64,000 bases of DNA from Ancylomarina sp. 16SWW S1-10-2 (GCF_009669305.1 NZ_SADB01000010.1:124001-188000); one strand, 5' to 3'; positions 51,207 to 60,038 are shown, numbered from the stretch's first letter. The notes: generated by a model not told the origin, from the sequence alone. Made by a program: numbers and translations.

Positions 51207-52358
51207 ATGAAAATTATGAAAAAAGATTTTTTAAAATATATTTTAGTAATGTTTCTGGCAGTATCGTTTGCTTCGTGTGAGGATGATGATGATAAGGAAA
51301 TTTACTATGATTCGGCAGTGCTTAGCTTATCAGAAACTGAATTTACCATTTTAGATTCTGAGCTTGCAACCGAAATTGATTTTATGAGTACTACTAAAAC
51401 GGTAACTAATGTTTCTATTGAAGTCGATGGAAATGAAATTTCTTCAGGAACAGCAACAGGAAATAAGTATTCTTTTACTCTAGATCGTTCTAATTTTGGT
51501 GTCGCAGGTGATACTTTAGATGGTAGTTTTAGAGCTTATGTGTATGCAACAGTTGATGGGAAAGTAAAAGAAATGTACACTACTTTTGAAATGGTACCTG
51601 CTACTTCTCTTCGTATTCCATTTGTAGAAGATGTTGATGAAGATGGTGAGGGTATTGAAGTTGATGAACCAATTTATGAGTTATCTGATGTTGTGAAAAA
51701 CTTTACTTACAAGGTTTCACCTAAAACAGCGACAGATATTGCTGTTACTGCTTCTCTTAAATTAAATAGCGAAGAGTATACTGAGCTTTGGACTAAAGAT
51801 TATGATTCTGAAGACTTAGATTGGTCTTTTATGGGATCTGACTATACTAAAGGAGATACATTAAATCTAATGTTGATTGCTAAAGTTGGTACTTTTGTTG
51901 ATACTGTAACGAGTTCAATTATCGTTAGTGAGTATTTATTAGGAGCAACAAGTTCTATTCAAGTAGACGTTGATATGCCAGGGTATGATTTAGTAGGTGA
52001 TTCTGTTATTGATATAGCAGAAACGGCTTGTAATATCAAGTTTACTCACGATTATGCTAATCTTGAACAAGGTATCACAGGATTAAATTCTACATCTTTT
52101 GTGCTTGTTGATGCGGCAGATGAAGATTTGATGGCTGCGACTAACCTTCCATTACTTAAGTCTGCTTTTGATGCAGGTACAGCAGTTATGGTGCTTGATA
52201 ACGTTGTTGCTGATGAGAAATATATCGTTAAGTATACAAAAGGTGCTGATATTTATTATGGAATTATTGTTATCACAGAAACGAATCAAGTTCGTGATGG
52301 TGATATGGATTTTGTAATGATGGATTATGCATTGGAAATGTATGACGAACAGCAGTAA
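51207..52358 (+). CDS. Surface lipoprotein of the SusC-SusD operon, unknown fold
   Basis: Protein of 383 residues with a lipoprotein signal (VMFLAVSFASC) followed by EDDDD, acidic residues right after the lipid cysteine that resemble the lipoprotein export signal of Bacteroidota. The mature part is beta-rich, with several Ig-like or tandem beta domains suggested by repeating T/S/V strands, and is very acidic overall. It starts seven bases after the SusD stop and ends at a strong terminator, so it is the third gene of the operon. It is probably an accessory binding protein; no family is recognised. Confidence 0.75.
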   Translation: MKIMKKDFLKYILVMFLAVSFASCEDDDDKEIYYDSAVLSLSETEFTILDSELATEIDFMSTTKTVTNVSIEVDGNEISSGTATGNKYSFTLDRSNFGVAGDTLDGSFRAYVYATVDGKVKEMYTTFEMVPATSLRIPFVEDVDEDGEGIEVDEPIYELSDVVKNFTYKVSPKTATDIAVTASLKLNSEEYTELWTKDYDSEDLDWSFMGSDYTKGDTLNLMLIAKVGTFVDTVTSSIIVSEYLLGATSSIQVDVDMPGYDLVGDSVIDIAETACNIKFTHDYANLEQGITGLNSTSFVLVDAADEDLMAATNLPLLKSAFDAGTAVMVLDNVVADEKYIVKYTKGADIYYGIIVITETNQVRDGDMDFVMMDYALEMYDEQQ

Positions 52359-52373
52359 GCTTTATTATTATAT

Positions 52374-52406
52374 AAAAGAGTTGATCTTCGGATCAACTCT
52401 TTTTTT
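52374..52406 (+). terminator. Terminator of the SusC operon (UUCG tetraloop)
   Basis: AAAAGAGTTGATC pairs perfectly with GATCAACTCTTTT around TTCG, a C(UUCG)G tetraloop, followed by a T-run. Confidence 0.93.
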
Positions 52407-52413
52407 ATGCAAC

Positions 52414-52446
52414 AAAACCCAACTCCTAAGTAGAAGTTGGGTTTGT
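52414..52446. terminator. Terminator hairpin of the convergent helicase gene
   Basis: CAAAACCCAACT pairs with AGTTGGGTTTG around an eight- to nine-base loop. In the minus-strand sense it follows the helicase gene and ends in TTTTGTT. Confidence 0.7.
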
Positions 52447-52468
52447 TATTTTTGAAGAGTGTAGAAGT

Positions 52469-53791
52469 TTAGTAACTCACTTCCATTTTTACTTTCTTTT
52501 TCTTGATGCGCTCGTTTTTTAGCATTCTAAGAAGTTTTTCAGCCATATTACGTTTTACTGCTACAAACGATGAATGATCCAATACTTCAACCTTTCCTAG
52601 TTCATCTTTTTCTAGTTGTCCTTTTTTCATAAAAAAGCCAACAATGTCCATTTTGTTAATTTTATCCTTTTTACCAGCATCTAAATAAATAGTTAGCCAT
52701 TCAGGATCTTCTGGAAGCGTAATATTGTCAGGTATTATCATTTCTTCAATATCCTGATTAACGAATTCGGGAAGGTAATCACTATCAGCTAATATAAAAT
52801 AAGAACAACCTGATGCATCCATACGTGCTGTACGACCGTTACGGTGAGTGTAAGCATCTGCTGTTGTTGGCAATTGATAATGTATCACATGTTTTATTGA
52901 TGGGATATCAAGACCTCTAGATGCTAAATCTGTGGTAATTAGAATTTGATGAGATCCGTTTCTAAATTTAATTAGAGCTTTCTCCCGATCGTCTTGTTTT
53001 AAACCACCATGAAAAGTGTCGTGTTGTAAATGAGAATCTTGTAATAAATCACTAATTCGATCTACCGTGTCACGATGATTACAAAAAACTAAGGTTGCTT
53101 CATTGCCATTGTGACAAATCAAATTAAATAGGGCAGTTAGTTTATCTTTACCGTCAGCTCTAACAATTTTCTCAACTAAAGTTTCTTTGGGAGCATCAAC
53201 AAGGTAATTAATCTCAAACGGATTTTTTACGCCAGTAAATTCTGGAATACTCTCGCTTTTGGTTGCTGATGTTAGAATTCTTTTTTTGATAAACTCTAAT
53301 TGTTCGATGATTTCACCCATTTCTCTATGAAATCCCAGTTCTAGAGATTTATCAAACTCATCAAGAATGATGGTGTTGATGCTATCGGGCGAAAAGTTTT
53401 CACGACGAAGGTGGTCTGCAATTCGTCCAGGTGTTCCAATAAGAACGGCAGGAGGAGTCGAAAGACTATTTTTCTCAATTTTCATAGCGTGACCACCATA
53501 ACAGCAGTTTACTTTGAAAGGACTTGATAAGCTTTTAAAAACAGATTCAATTTGAATAGCAAGTTCACGAGATGGTGCTAATACTAAGGTTTGAACACCT
53601 TTTATATTCTCATCAAGTTGATTTAGAAGTGGAAGTAGAAAAGCCAAGGTTTTCCCTGAACCTGTTGGAGATAGAAGAATGATATCATCATTATCTTTCC
53701 ATGCTTTAATGCATTTTTCTTGCATCGGTTTTAGGGCTTTAATTCCTAATCCCTTTAATATATCTTGTATGTTAATTTTATTTTCTTGCAT
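52469..53791 (-). CDS. DEAD-box RNA helicase, DbpA-like
   Basis: Protein of 440 residues. Helicase motifs: Q-motif region LKPMQEKCI, motif I SPTGSGKTLAFLLPLL, Ia APSRELAIQ, Ib GTPGRI, motif II written DEFD instead of DEAD, motif III SAT, motif V TDLASRGLDIP and motif VI HRNGRTARM. The C-terminal ~75 residues (WLTIYLDAGKKDKINKMDIVGFFMKKGQLEKDELGKVEVLDHSSFVAV) match the RNA-binding domain of DbpA, which binds 23S rRNA, so a ribosome-assembly role is likely. A perfect -7 box TACTTTTG (53796-53803, minus strand) ends only five bases before the ATG, so the mRNA could be nearly leaderless. Confidence 0.92.
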   Translation of the reverse strand: MQENKINIQDILKGLGIKALKPMQEKCIKAWKDNDDIILLSPTGSGKTLAFLLPLLNQLDENIKGVQTLVLAPSRELAIQIESVFKSLSSPFKVNCCYGGHAMKIEKNSLSTPPAVLIGTPGRIADHLRRENFSPDSINTIILDEFDKSLELGFHREMGEIIEQLEFIKKRILTSATKSESIPEFTGVKNPFEINYLVDAPKETLVEKIVRADGKDKLTALFNLICHNGNEATLVFCNHRDTVDRISDLLQDSHLQHDTFHGGLKQDDREKALIKFRNGSHQILITTDLASRGLDIPSIKHVIHYQLPTTADAYTHRNGRTARMDASGCSYFILADSDYLPEFVNQDIEEMIIPDNITLPEDPEWLTIYLDAGKKDKINKMDIVGFFMKKGQLEKDELGKVEVLDHSSFVAVKRNMAEKLLRMLKNERIKKKKVKMEVSY

Positions 53792-53818
53792 GTGGCAAAA
53801 GTAACTCTATTTTTGTAA

Positions 53819-53877
53819 TAATTCGTAATCCGTAATTTGTCATTCGTAATTATTAATTCAAAATTCCTAATTCCTCA
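53819..53877. repeat. Simple AATT(A/C)CGAATT-like repeats
   Basis: Slipped units of ATTCGTAAT / CCGTAATTTG / CATTCGTAATTA / AATTCAAAATTCCTAATTCC fill the gap between the divergent helicase and ttcA genes. Such degenerate AATTACGAATT stretches are common spacers in Bacteroidota. Confidence 0.6.
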
Positions 53878-53884
53878 ATAGTAA

Positions 53885-53915
53885 TTGTTTGCTTGATAAC
53901 TTTCGCTTATTTTTG
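53885..53915 (+). promoter_or_regulatory. Predicted promoter of the TtcA-like gene
   Basis: TTG, 20 bases, then TATTTTTG, a full match to the -7 pattern. It lies inside any longer reading of the gene and so supports the ATG at 53937. Confidence 0.65.
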
Positions 53916-53936
53916 CCGAGCTTAAATAAAGAAACT

Positions 53937-54710
53937 ATGGAGACGGTTAACAAGCCAAAGTCGGAACAAGAGAAGAAGGATGCGTATTTTCAGCGTAAGA
54001 TTGCCAAACGAATGGGTAAAGCCATTGTTGATTTTGAGTTGATAGAGGAGGGCGATCGTATTATGGTTGGCGTTTCTGGGGGAAAAGATTCTCTTGCTTT
54101 ACTTGAGCTTCTAGCCTTAAGACGTAAGTTCAAGAAACAAAATTTTGAAGTTGTTGCAGTTCATATTAATGTTTTAGATTTGCCTTACGAGGTCGATCGT
54201 GAATTTCTTAAGTCGTTTTGTGATAACTTGGATGTGTCTTTAGTTTTTAGAGATATAAATGTCGATTTTGAGCGACCAAGTAAAAAGCCAGCATGTTTCC
54301 GCTGTTCTTGGCATAGAAGAACCACTCTTTTTAAAATGACTGGGGAACTTAAATGTAATAAGCTTGCTTTAGGTCATCATATGGATGATGCCATTGAAAC
54401 CTTACTGATGAATATGATGTATCAAGGTTCAGTTTGTAGTATGCCAGCCAAATTGAGTATGTTTCAAGGTAACATTACTTTAATACGTCCGTTGATACTT
54501 TTAAAGGATGCGGAAATGCGTGAATACAGTCGAATTCGTAAATTTGTACTTGAAAAGGAACTTTGTCCACACGAAGATGTAACAAAAAGAAAAGAAACCA
54601 CTAAGATGATTGACCGTATTGCAGGTGATGATTCTCGTATAAGAACTAATTTATTTCGTTCTATGAGTAATGTTCAGACGGAATACTTACCTATATCTAA
54701 AAAAAAATAG
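53937..54710 (+). CDS. TtcA-family tRNA thiolation ATPase
   Basis: PP-loop enzyme of 257 residues. It has the adenylation motif MVGVSGGKDSLALL, the CxxC pair in KPACFRCSWHRRTTLF, a DDAIETLLMNMMYQG segment and further Cys in GSVCSMPAKL. TtcA uses a 4Fe-4S cluster to make 2-thiocytidine at tRNA position 32. The cysteine spacing fits, although related PP-loop proteins thiolate other positions. Sulfur could come from a cysteine desulfurase such as the one at 4.5 kb. The ATG at 53937 sits 21 bases after a consensus promoter. Confidence 0.88.
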   Translation: METVNKPKSEQEKKDAYFQRKIAKRMGKAIVDFELIEEGDRIMVGVSGGKDSLALLELLALRRKFKKQNFEVVAVHINVLDLPYEVDREFLKSFCDNLDVSLVFRDINVDFERPSKKPACFRCSWHRRTTLFKMTGELKCNKLALGHHMDDAIETLLMNMMYQGSVCSMPAKLSMFQGNITLIRPLILLKDAEMREYSRIRKFVLEKELCPHEDVTKRKETTKMIDRIAGDDSRIRTNLFRSMSNVQTEYLPISKKK

Positions 54711-54808
54711 TTTGAATTAAGTTTATTTAAATTGAATAAGCTATTTTTATTCTTTAATTAATACCTCCTGAATGAGGCGTTTAATCTTCACACACTATAA
54801 TTCAAATT

Positions 54809-55384
54809 ATGGCTAAAGAGATATTAGTATTAGATATAGAAACCACTGGATTTTTAAATCAAGGTGGTAAAATTGTGGAAATAGGAATTGTTAAACTTGA
54901 TTTAGATACGGGAGCTATTACACCTGCTTATAATTCTTTAATTAAAGAAGAAGGACTTAATGCGTCTCATACTCGCGGTGGTTTTGGATGGATTTTCCAG
55001 AATTCAGATCTTGATTTTGAGGACGTTTTAGAAGCTCCAAGTTTAGAAAGTCAAAAGGAGGAAATTCAAGATTTATTAGATAATTATCGAGTAACAGCAT
55101 ATAACAAAGCTTTCGATTTCGGGTTTTTAAAGGACAGAGGTTTTCATATTAAGGAATTAGATTGTCCGATGCTTTTATCAACTCCAATTGTGAAATTACC
55201 AGCTGCCAATGGTCGAAGAGGATTTAAATGGCCAAAAGTTGAAGAAGCTTGGGATTTTTTCTTTGGAAATACGGGATATGACGAAGCTCATCGAGGATTG
55301 GATGATGCTGCTCATGAAGCAAAAATTGTTTATAAGTTATACCAAATGGGTGAATTTCCGTATACGGTAAGCTTATTTGATTAA
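54809..55384 (+). CDS. DEDDh 3'-5' exonuclease
   Basis: Protein of 191 residues of the DNA polymerase III epsilon-like fold. Exo I is VLDIETTGF (Asp and Glu), Exo II AYNKAFDFGFL (Asp), and Exo III HRGLDDAAHEA (His and Asp). No polymerase or other domain is attached, so it is a stand-alone DNA or RNA trimming nuclease; the substrate is not known. It has its own terminator, shared with the convergent YigZ gene. Confidence 0.88.
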   Translation: MAKEILVLDIETTGFLNQGGKIVEIGIVKLDLDTGAITPAYNSLIKEEGLNASHTRGGFGWIFQNSDLDFEDVLEAPSLESQKEEIQDLLDNYRVTAYNKAFDFGFLKDRGFHIKELDCPMLLSTPIVKLPAANGRRGFKWPKVEEAWDFFFGNTGYDEAHRGLDDAAHEAKIVYKLYQMGEFPYTVSLFD

Positions 55385-55390
55385 GTATAA

Positions 55391-55422
55391 TAAATCCCGC
55401 TTTTTTAAGGCGGGATTTTTTT
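55391..55422. terminator. Terminator between the exonuclease and YigZ genes
   Basis: AAATCCCGC pairs with GCGGGATTT around TTTTTTAAG; seven T follow. It overlaps the last bases of the convergent yigZ-type gene. Confidence 0.85.
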
Positions 55423-56032
55423 ATTCTGTTCTGACGTGTTCTGATTTAACGCTATCAATCTTACTAAAGCGTTTAATTATTTTTTCAACATCACTCTGTC
55501 TTATGCTTAATGTTATTCGGCAAGTTAGGTTAAAATCCTGATCAATTTGTAGAGGTTCTTCCTCTTTTATAATTCTCATAACATCATTCATAACGAGGTA
55601 GTCAAAATGAATATCATAAATATCATTTACTGTTTTATCTATGATTTCGGCATTCAAAATAGCATCATGAGCCGCAGTTTTATATGCTTGAATTAAACCT
55701 CCTACGCCTAGTTTGGTACCTCCAAAATATCTAACAACAACAATTAAAATATTAGTTAGATCTGAAGATAGTATTTGCCCCAGTATTGGCTTGCCAGCAG
55801 TTGAAGAAGGTTCACCATCATCGTTGGCACGAAAAGTCTTCTTATCGGCTCCTAACATGTATGCATAGCAATGATGACGTGCATCGTAATATTCTTTCTT
55901 GAGTTTATCTATTTTAATTTTAATATCTTCTTCACATGTCACAGGATAAGCATATGTAATAAATTTGCTTCCTTTTTCTTTATAGATACCTTCCGATATG
56001 TTTTTTATGGTCTTGTAACTATCTGATTCCAT
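55421..56032 (-). CDS. YigZ/IMPACT family protein
   Basis: Protein of 203 residues. The family signature is RHHCYAYMLG...FRANDDGEPSSTAGKPIL followed by VVVRYFGGTKLGVGGLIQAY. The N-terminal domain resembles IMPACT/YIH1 regulators of translation control and the C-terminal ~60 residues are a ferredoxin-like domain. The molecular role in bacteria is not settled. It is 34 bases downstream of the transporter gene on the same strand and probably co-transcribed with it. Confidence 0.9.
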   Translation of the reverse strand: MESDSYKTIKNISEGIYKEKGSKFITYAYPVTCEEDIKIKIDKLKKEYYDARHHCYAYMLGADKKTFRANDDGEPSSTAGKPILGQILSSDLTNILIVVVRYFGGTKLGVGGLIQAYKTAAHDAILNAEIIDKTVNDIYDIHFDYLVMNDVMRIIKEEEPLQIDQDFNLTCRITLSIRQSDVEKIIKRFSKIDSVKSEHVRTE

Positions 56033-56066
56033 AATACAATGGTTAATATATGGTTTTAAATGTTGC

Positions 56067-56927
56067 TTATTGTGCTAAAATAATCATGGCGATAAATGCT
56101 AATATTATCCCCAGATAATTAAGCTTACTAATTTTCTCTTTATAAAGGAAAAGACCAAATATAAGCGATAAGGCGACAATACCAATATTAACCATGCTAA
56201 ATACGATAGAACTATTAAAACCAGAACTATTAAGTGACGCAATTAAATAATAGAGAGAACCAAAATTAAAGATTCCCAACAAAGAACCACCAATTACTGT
56301 TTTGGGCTTAATCAATTCTATTAAAGATTTATTTTTGATGTATAAGCTTATCATTCCAGCAACTGCGGCAATTGTAAATAGAACTAGAGAAAATAGGAGT
56401 GAGCCGCCTTCGGTTAGAAAAGTCTCTTGCGAATATTTAACCAACGTGTCTACTAATCCGGCTCCTAAAAACAGGGAAATGGGTAGCCATACGTGTTTCA
56501 CTTTTGTTGATTGATTGGAAGGCTTGTATACGGCTAAGATGATAGATACGATGGCCATTGTAAAGCCTATCAACATGATTGAGTTTACTGATTCTTTAAA
56601 ATAGAGAATCGAAAACATGATGGGAATAATGAACGACATTTTACTTGCTAGGCTTGTGATTGTTATGCCAGCTTTTTGAGCCGATTTTCCAATAATGAAG
56701 AATACAATAATAAAAAGAATACCAATTAAGAGTGAGAAGCCAAGCCATTCTTGTTCAAATAAATGCTGTAATGAAATTGAATCATCTGAGAGAATGTATC
56801 CCAGAAATCCGGCTGTAATGTAGTTGATGACAATTGCAGGAAGAATTTCAATTTTGAATTTTTCAAAACTTTTAAAACAGATTAAGATTCCTGTTGATGA
56901 AAGTATGGCAAGAATTACAAGAAGCAT
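56067..56927 (-). CDS. EamA/DMT-superfamily transporter
   Basis: Inner-membrane protein of 286 residues with about ten hydrophobic helices in two repeats; the second-half end (SMVNIGIVALSLIFGLFLYKEKISKLNYLGIILAFIAMIILAQ) is typical of EamA exporters. A signature-like LYFKESVNSIMLIGFTMAIVSIILAVY closes the first repeat. Substrates of this family are metabolites or drugs, and nothing here narrows it. A terminator separates it from dnaA upstream. Confidence 0.85.
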   Translation of the reverse strand: MLLVILAILSSTGILICFKSFEKFKIEILPAIVINYITAGFLGYILSDDSISLQHLFEQEWLGFSLLIGILFIIVFFIIGKSAQKAGITITSLASKMSFIIPIMFSILYFKESVNSIMLIGFTMAIVSIILAVYKPSNQSTKVKHVWLPISLFLGAGLVDTLVKYSQETFLTEGGSLLFSLVLFTIAAVAGMISLYIKNKSLIELIKPKTVIGGSLLGIFNFGSLYYLIASLNSSGFNSSIVFSMVNIGIVALSLIFGLFLYKEKISKLNYLGIILAFIAMIILAQ

Positions 56928-56953
56928 GTTTTTTTGTTTAAAAGTGTTTCTAC

Positions 56954-56989
56954 TAAAAAAAAAGAGCTGCTCTTTTAGAACAGCTCCTT
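56954..56989 (-). terminator. Terminator after dnaA
   Basis: In the minus-strand sense, GGAGCTGTTCTAAAAGAGCAGCTC forms a hairpin (GAGCTG / CAGCTC core) and is followed by nine T. Confidence 0.85.
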
Positions 56990-57022
56990 TGTATATCTTA
57001 AAATTGTAAGACCTGTTGGCAT

Positions 57023-58453
57023 TTACATTTTCAATTTTTTATTTATTTCATCTATTTGTGTCTTAAAAGCTCTATCTGTATCAATTAAATTGTTGACTGT
57101 TTTACAAGCATGAAGTACAGTAGCGTGATCTTTCTTTCCAATTTGAGAACCAATAGATGATAAAGAAGCTTTAGTCATCGATTTAGAAAAATACATTGCA
57201 ATTTGACGAGCTTGTACAATTTCACGTTTTCTCGTTTTGGCTTGAAGTAAATCAACGGCCATATTAAAATGAGCACAAACAATTTTTTGAATATAATCAA
57301 TAGAAATTTCTCGTTTGGTGTTTTTTACCAATTTGTCAATTATCTCAATTGCTAATTCTAAGTTTAATTCCTTTTTGTTTAGAGTCGACTGAGCTAAAAG
57401 AGAAATAAGAGCACCTTCTAATTCACGAACATTATTCACAACATGAGTTGCAATATGTTCAATAACATCGTTCTCTAGAATAATACCGTCTTTATAAGCT
57501 TTTTGTTGTAAAATACGAACTCTTGTTTCATAATCAGGATTTTGCAAATCAGCAGATAAACCCCATTTAAATCGAGAAAGTAATCGGTTCTCCATACCTT
57601 TCAACTCAATTGGCGCCTTATCAGAAGTCAAAATTAATTGTTTTCCCGATTGGTGTAAATGATTGAAAATATGGAAGAATGTATTTTGTGTTTTTTCCTT
57701 ACCAGCTAATTCCTGAATATCGTCAATAATTAGAATATCTATCATTTGATAAAAATGAAGGAAATCGTTTTTATTGTTATTACGAATAGCTTCAGTAAAC
57801 TGAGTTTGAAATTTTTGTGAACTAACGTATAGAACTGTTTTTTCAGGATGAAGTTCTTTAGCTTTTAATCCAATTGATTGAGCTAAGTGAGTTTTACCTA
57901 ATCCAGAATCACCATATAATACAAGAGGGTTAAATGCTGTGCCTCCTGGGTTTTCGGAAACGGCCCAACCTGCAGAACGAGCTAGACGATTACAATCACC
58001 TTCAATAAAGTTGGTAAAAGTATAGCTAGAATTTAACTGAGAATCAATTTGTAATTTTTTAATTCCAGGTATTATAAATGGATTCTTAATGCTAGGTTCC
58101 TCTTGTGAAAAAGGATTTTTAACTGGACGATTTTTTGTATTTGCAGGATTGTTACCAGGAACAACTACAGATAGAGGTTTCACATTAGCCATGTGATTAT
58201 TCTCCATTACAACATTATATTCCAATTTAGCATTCGAACCAAGTTCTTTTCTCAGCGTTTTTCTAAGGAGGTCAATATACTTCTCTTCCAAGTATTCGTA
58301 AAAAAAATGGCTAGGAACCTGCAATGTAAGAATCTCATTTTCCAATTTTAATGGCACAATAGGTTGAAACCATGTGCTATAGCTAATTGGTGAAACGTTG
58401 TCCTTAATTACGGTTAAGCAATTTTCCCAGATTTGGAAGTGATTATTCTCCAT
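57023..58453 (-). CDS. dnaA: Chromosomal replication initiator protein DnaA
   Basis: Protein of 476 residues with all four domains. Domain I binds helicase and partners (residues 1-80), and a linker with the short repeat NPF..EEPSIKNPF follows (105-130). The AAA+ domain has Walker A GDSGLGKT at 181-188, Walker B IDILIIDDIQ and sensor I LTSDKAP. Domain IV has the DNA-binding signature SQIGKKDHATVLHACKTV. The gene is on its own, without dnaN or recF beside it, as is usual in Bacteroidota. A CAAATTTG box about 60 bases upstream is a possible -7 element. Confidence 0.97.
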   Translation of the reverse strand: MENNHFQIWENCLTVIKDNVSPISYSTWFQPIVPLKLENEILTLQVPSHFFYEYLEEKYIDLLRKTLRKELGSNAKLEYNVVMENNHMANVKPLSVVVPGNNPANTKNRPVKNPFSQEEPSIKNPFIIPGIKKLQIDSQLNSSYTFTNFIEGDCNRLARSAGWAVSENPGGTAFNPLVLYGDSGLGKTHLAQSIGLKAKELHPEKTVLYVSSQKFQTQFTEAIRNNNKNDFLHFYQMIDILIIDDIQELAGKEKTQNTFFHIFNHLHQSGKQLILTSDKAPIELKGMENRLLSRFKWGLSADLQNPDYETRVRILQQKAYKDGIILENDVIEHIATHVVNNVRELEGALISLLAQSTLNKKELNLELAIEIIDKLVKNTKREISIDYIQKIVCAHFNMAVDLLQAKTRKREIVQARQIAMYFSKSMTKASLSSIGSQIGKKDHATVLHACKTVNNLIDTDRAFKTQIDEINKKLKM

Positions 58454-58943
58454 TTTTTGTTCTGAATTTTTAAGTATTTTATTGGTCAGTTTTTTATTGG
58501 GTCTTGCAAATTTGAGTAAAAAAAAGCTGTAAAAAAAATGATTTTAAACTTGACTTTTAAAAAAGAAGATTTAACCCTTGAGATATCAGCACTTAGAGAA
58601 TGAAAAATAAATCAATAAAAGTTAATTAACTGTATGTTAGGTTGTTATGATAATAATTTCACTAAGTGGTTGGTTGATAAGGCTTTTAATAAATCCTAAT
58701 ATAATTCATTTTAAAAAGTAAGTATTTGGATTGTGTTTAACAAAAAGTATTACTTCTGTATCTTATTGTTTTGTATAAATAAACAGTCGTTTGTATCAGA
58801 TTTTAAGATGAATAACATACTTAGTGTAGGGGTGAATTAATGGGCGTAAATATTTTTTTTATGCCATAATTTATACGTTTATATGGCTATTTAAAAACTA
58901 TTCGAAAACGAACATTTGTAAAATTCACATTATTATTGTAAAT
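58454..58943. other. 490-base divergent gap between dnaA and the SPFH gene
   Basis: AT-rich, with no reading frame and no RNA gene that I can recognise. I searched for DnaA boxes (TTATCCACA and close variants) on both strands and found no cluster. AACATTTG at 58911-58918 is a plausible -7 box for the SPFH gene. Confidence 0.45.
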
Positions 58944-58965
58944 TGATATCAAAATGATATCAAAA
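58944..58965. promoter_or_regulatory. Tandem TGATATCA palindromes just before the SPFH gene
   Basis: The 11-base unit TGATATCAAAA occurs twice without a gap; each holds the palindrome TGATATCA. The step of 11 bases is one helical turn, and the site ends 10 bases before the ATG. Ribbon-helix-helix proteins bind such paired palindromes, and one is encoded by the second gene of this operon. Confidence 0.5.
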
Positions 58966-58975
58966 ACAAATAATT

Positions 58976-59830
58976 ATGAAACAAGAAAGAATTTTCACCC
59001 CTGTATCGGGCTATTTTATTGTGTTTTTAGTTTTTCTTTTAATTTTAGCAGGAATCTTAGGTCTTGCAGTAATTCATCATCCAATATTTATTGTTGCTCT
59101 TTTGGTTGGTGTTTTTATGTCTCCAGGCTTTATGATAATAAATCCTAATGAGTCAGTTGTTTTAGTTTTGTTTGGAGATTATAAGGGAACTGCCAAGCAG
59201 AATGGTTTTTATTGGGTTAATCCGTTTTTTTCCAAGAGAAGAATATCGTTGAGAGCAAGAAATCTCGATAGTGATCCTATCAAAGTGAATGATAAGATAG
59301 GAAATCCAATAATGATTGGTGTTGTTTTAGTATGGCGAGTTAGAGATACGTTTAAGGCGACTTTTGATGTCGATGATTATTCAAACTTCGTAGCCATTCA
59401 ATCTGAAGCGGCTATTAGAGGTATGGCAGGTTTTTATCCTTACGATCATTTTGAAGATGAACAAGCTGAGATTACTTTACGTTCTGGCGGTAATGTAGTT
59501 AGTGAAATGCTTGAGAGAGAACTTTCGGAAAGGCTCGAGATTGCTGGAATTGAAGTTATGGAAGCGAGAATTAATTATTTGGCCTATGCCTCAGAAATTG
59601 CAGGAGCTATGTTGCGCCGTCAGCAAGCCACAGCTGTTGTTGCAGCTAGATTTAAAATTGTAGAAGGTGCCGTAAGTATGGTAGAAATGGCTCTTGAACA
59701 GTTAAAAGAAAAAGAAGTAATTGAACTTGACGAAGACAAAAAAGCGACTATGGTAAGTAGTTTGATGGTTGTTCTTTGTTCTGATAAGGATGCGACACCC
59801 GTTTTAAATACGGGAAGTTTGTATCAATAG
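58976..59830 (+). CDS. SPFH/Band 7 domain membrane protein
   Basis: Protein of 284 residues. Two hydrophobic helices at the N-terminus (FIVFLVFLLILAGILGLAVI, IFIVALLVGVFMSPGFMII) anchor a Band 7 domain (PNESVVLVLFGDYKGTAKQNGFYWVNPFFSKRRISLRARNLDS...VWRVRDTFKATFDVDDYSNFV...LEIAGIEVMEARINYLAYASEIAGAML). A C-terminal helix follows with AAARF-like repeats. These proteins form scaffolds in membrane microdomains. It is paired with a small ribbon-helix-helix protein 10 bases downstream, a pairing I recall from other bacteria. Confidence 0.88.
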   Translation: MKQERIFTPVSGYFIVFLVFLLILAGILGLAVIHHPIFIVALLVGVFMSPGFMIINPNESVVLVLFGDYKGTAKQNGFYWVNPFFSKRRISLRARNLDSDPIKVNDKIGNPIMIGVVLVWRVRDTFKATFDVDDYSNFVAIQSEAAIRGMAGFYPYDHFEDEQAEITLRSGGNVVSEMLERELSERLEIAGIEVMEARINYLAYASEIAGAMLRRQQATAVVAARFKIVEGAVSMVEMALEQLKEKEVIELDEDKKATMVSSLMVVLCSDKDATPVLNTGSLYQ

Positions 59831-59840
59831 TATTAGAAAT

Positions 59841-60035
59841 ATGACTAAAAAAAAATCCTTTGTTTTACGATTAAATCCAGAAATCTATAAGAAGCTAGAG
59901 AAATGGGCCTCTGATGAATTTCGAAGCGCAAATGGGCAAATAGAATGGATTATCGATAAAGCCCTTAAAGATTCTGGGCGTATGAGGAAAAATATGCCAG
60001 AACCAGATAAAATTGATGAGTCAGAAGATTTATAA
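59841..60035 (+). CDS. Small Arc-type ribbon-helix-helix protein
   Basis: Protein of 64 residues: a basic N-terminal strand KKSFVLRLNPEIYKKLEKWASDEFRSANGQIEWIIDKAL matches the RHH_1/Arc fold (strand, then two helices with a SxNGQIEWII dimer helix), and the C-terminus is acidic (EPDKIDESEDL). It follows the SPFH gene by 10 bases and precedes a terminator. It probably dimerises and binds DNA. The tandem palindromes before the SPFH gene are a natural candidate site, implying autoregulation. Some such proteins may instead modulate the partner protein. Confidence 0.8.
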   Translation: MTKKKSFVLRLNPEIYKKLEKWASDEFRSANGQIEWIIDKALKDSGRMRKNMPEPDKIDESEDL

Positions 60036-60038
60036 GCC

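Noticed and set aside
58454-58975. Replication origin next to dnaA
   Set aside because: I found no cluster of TTATCCACA-type boxes on either strand. In Bacteroidota dnaA is often far from oriC.
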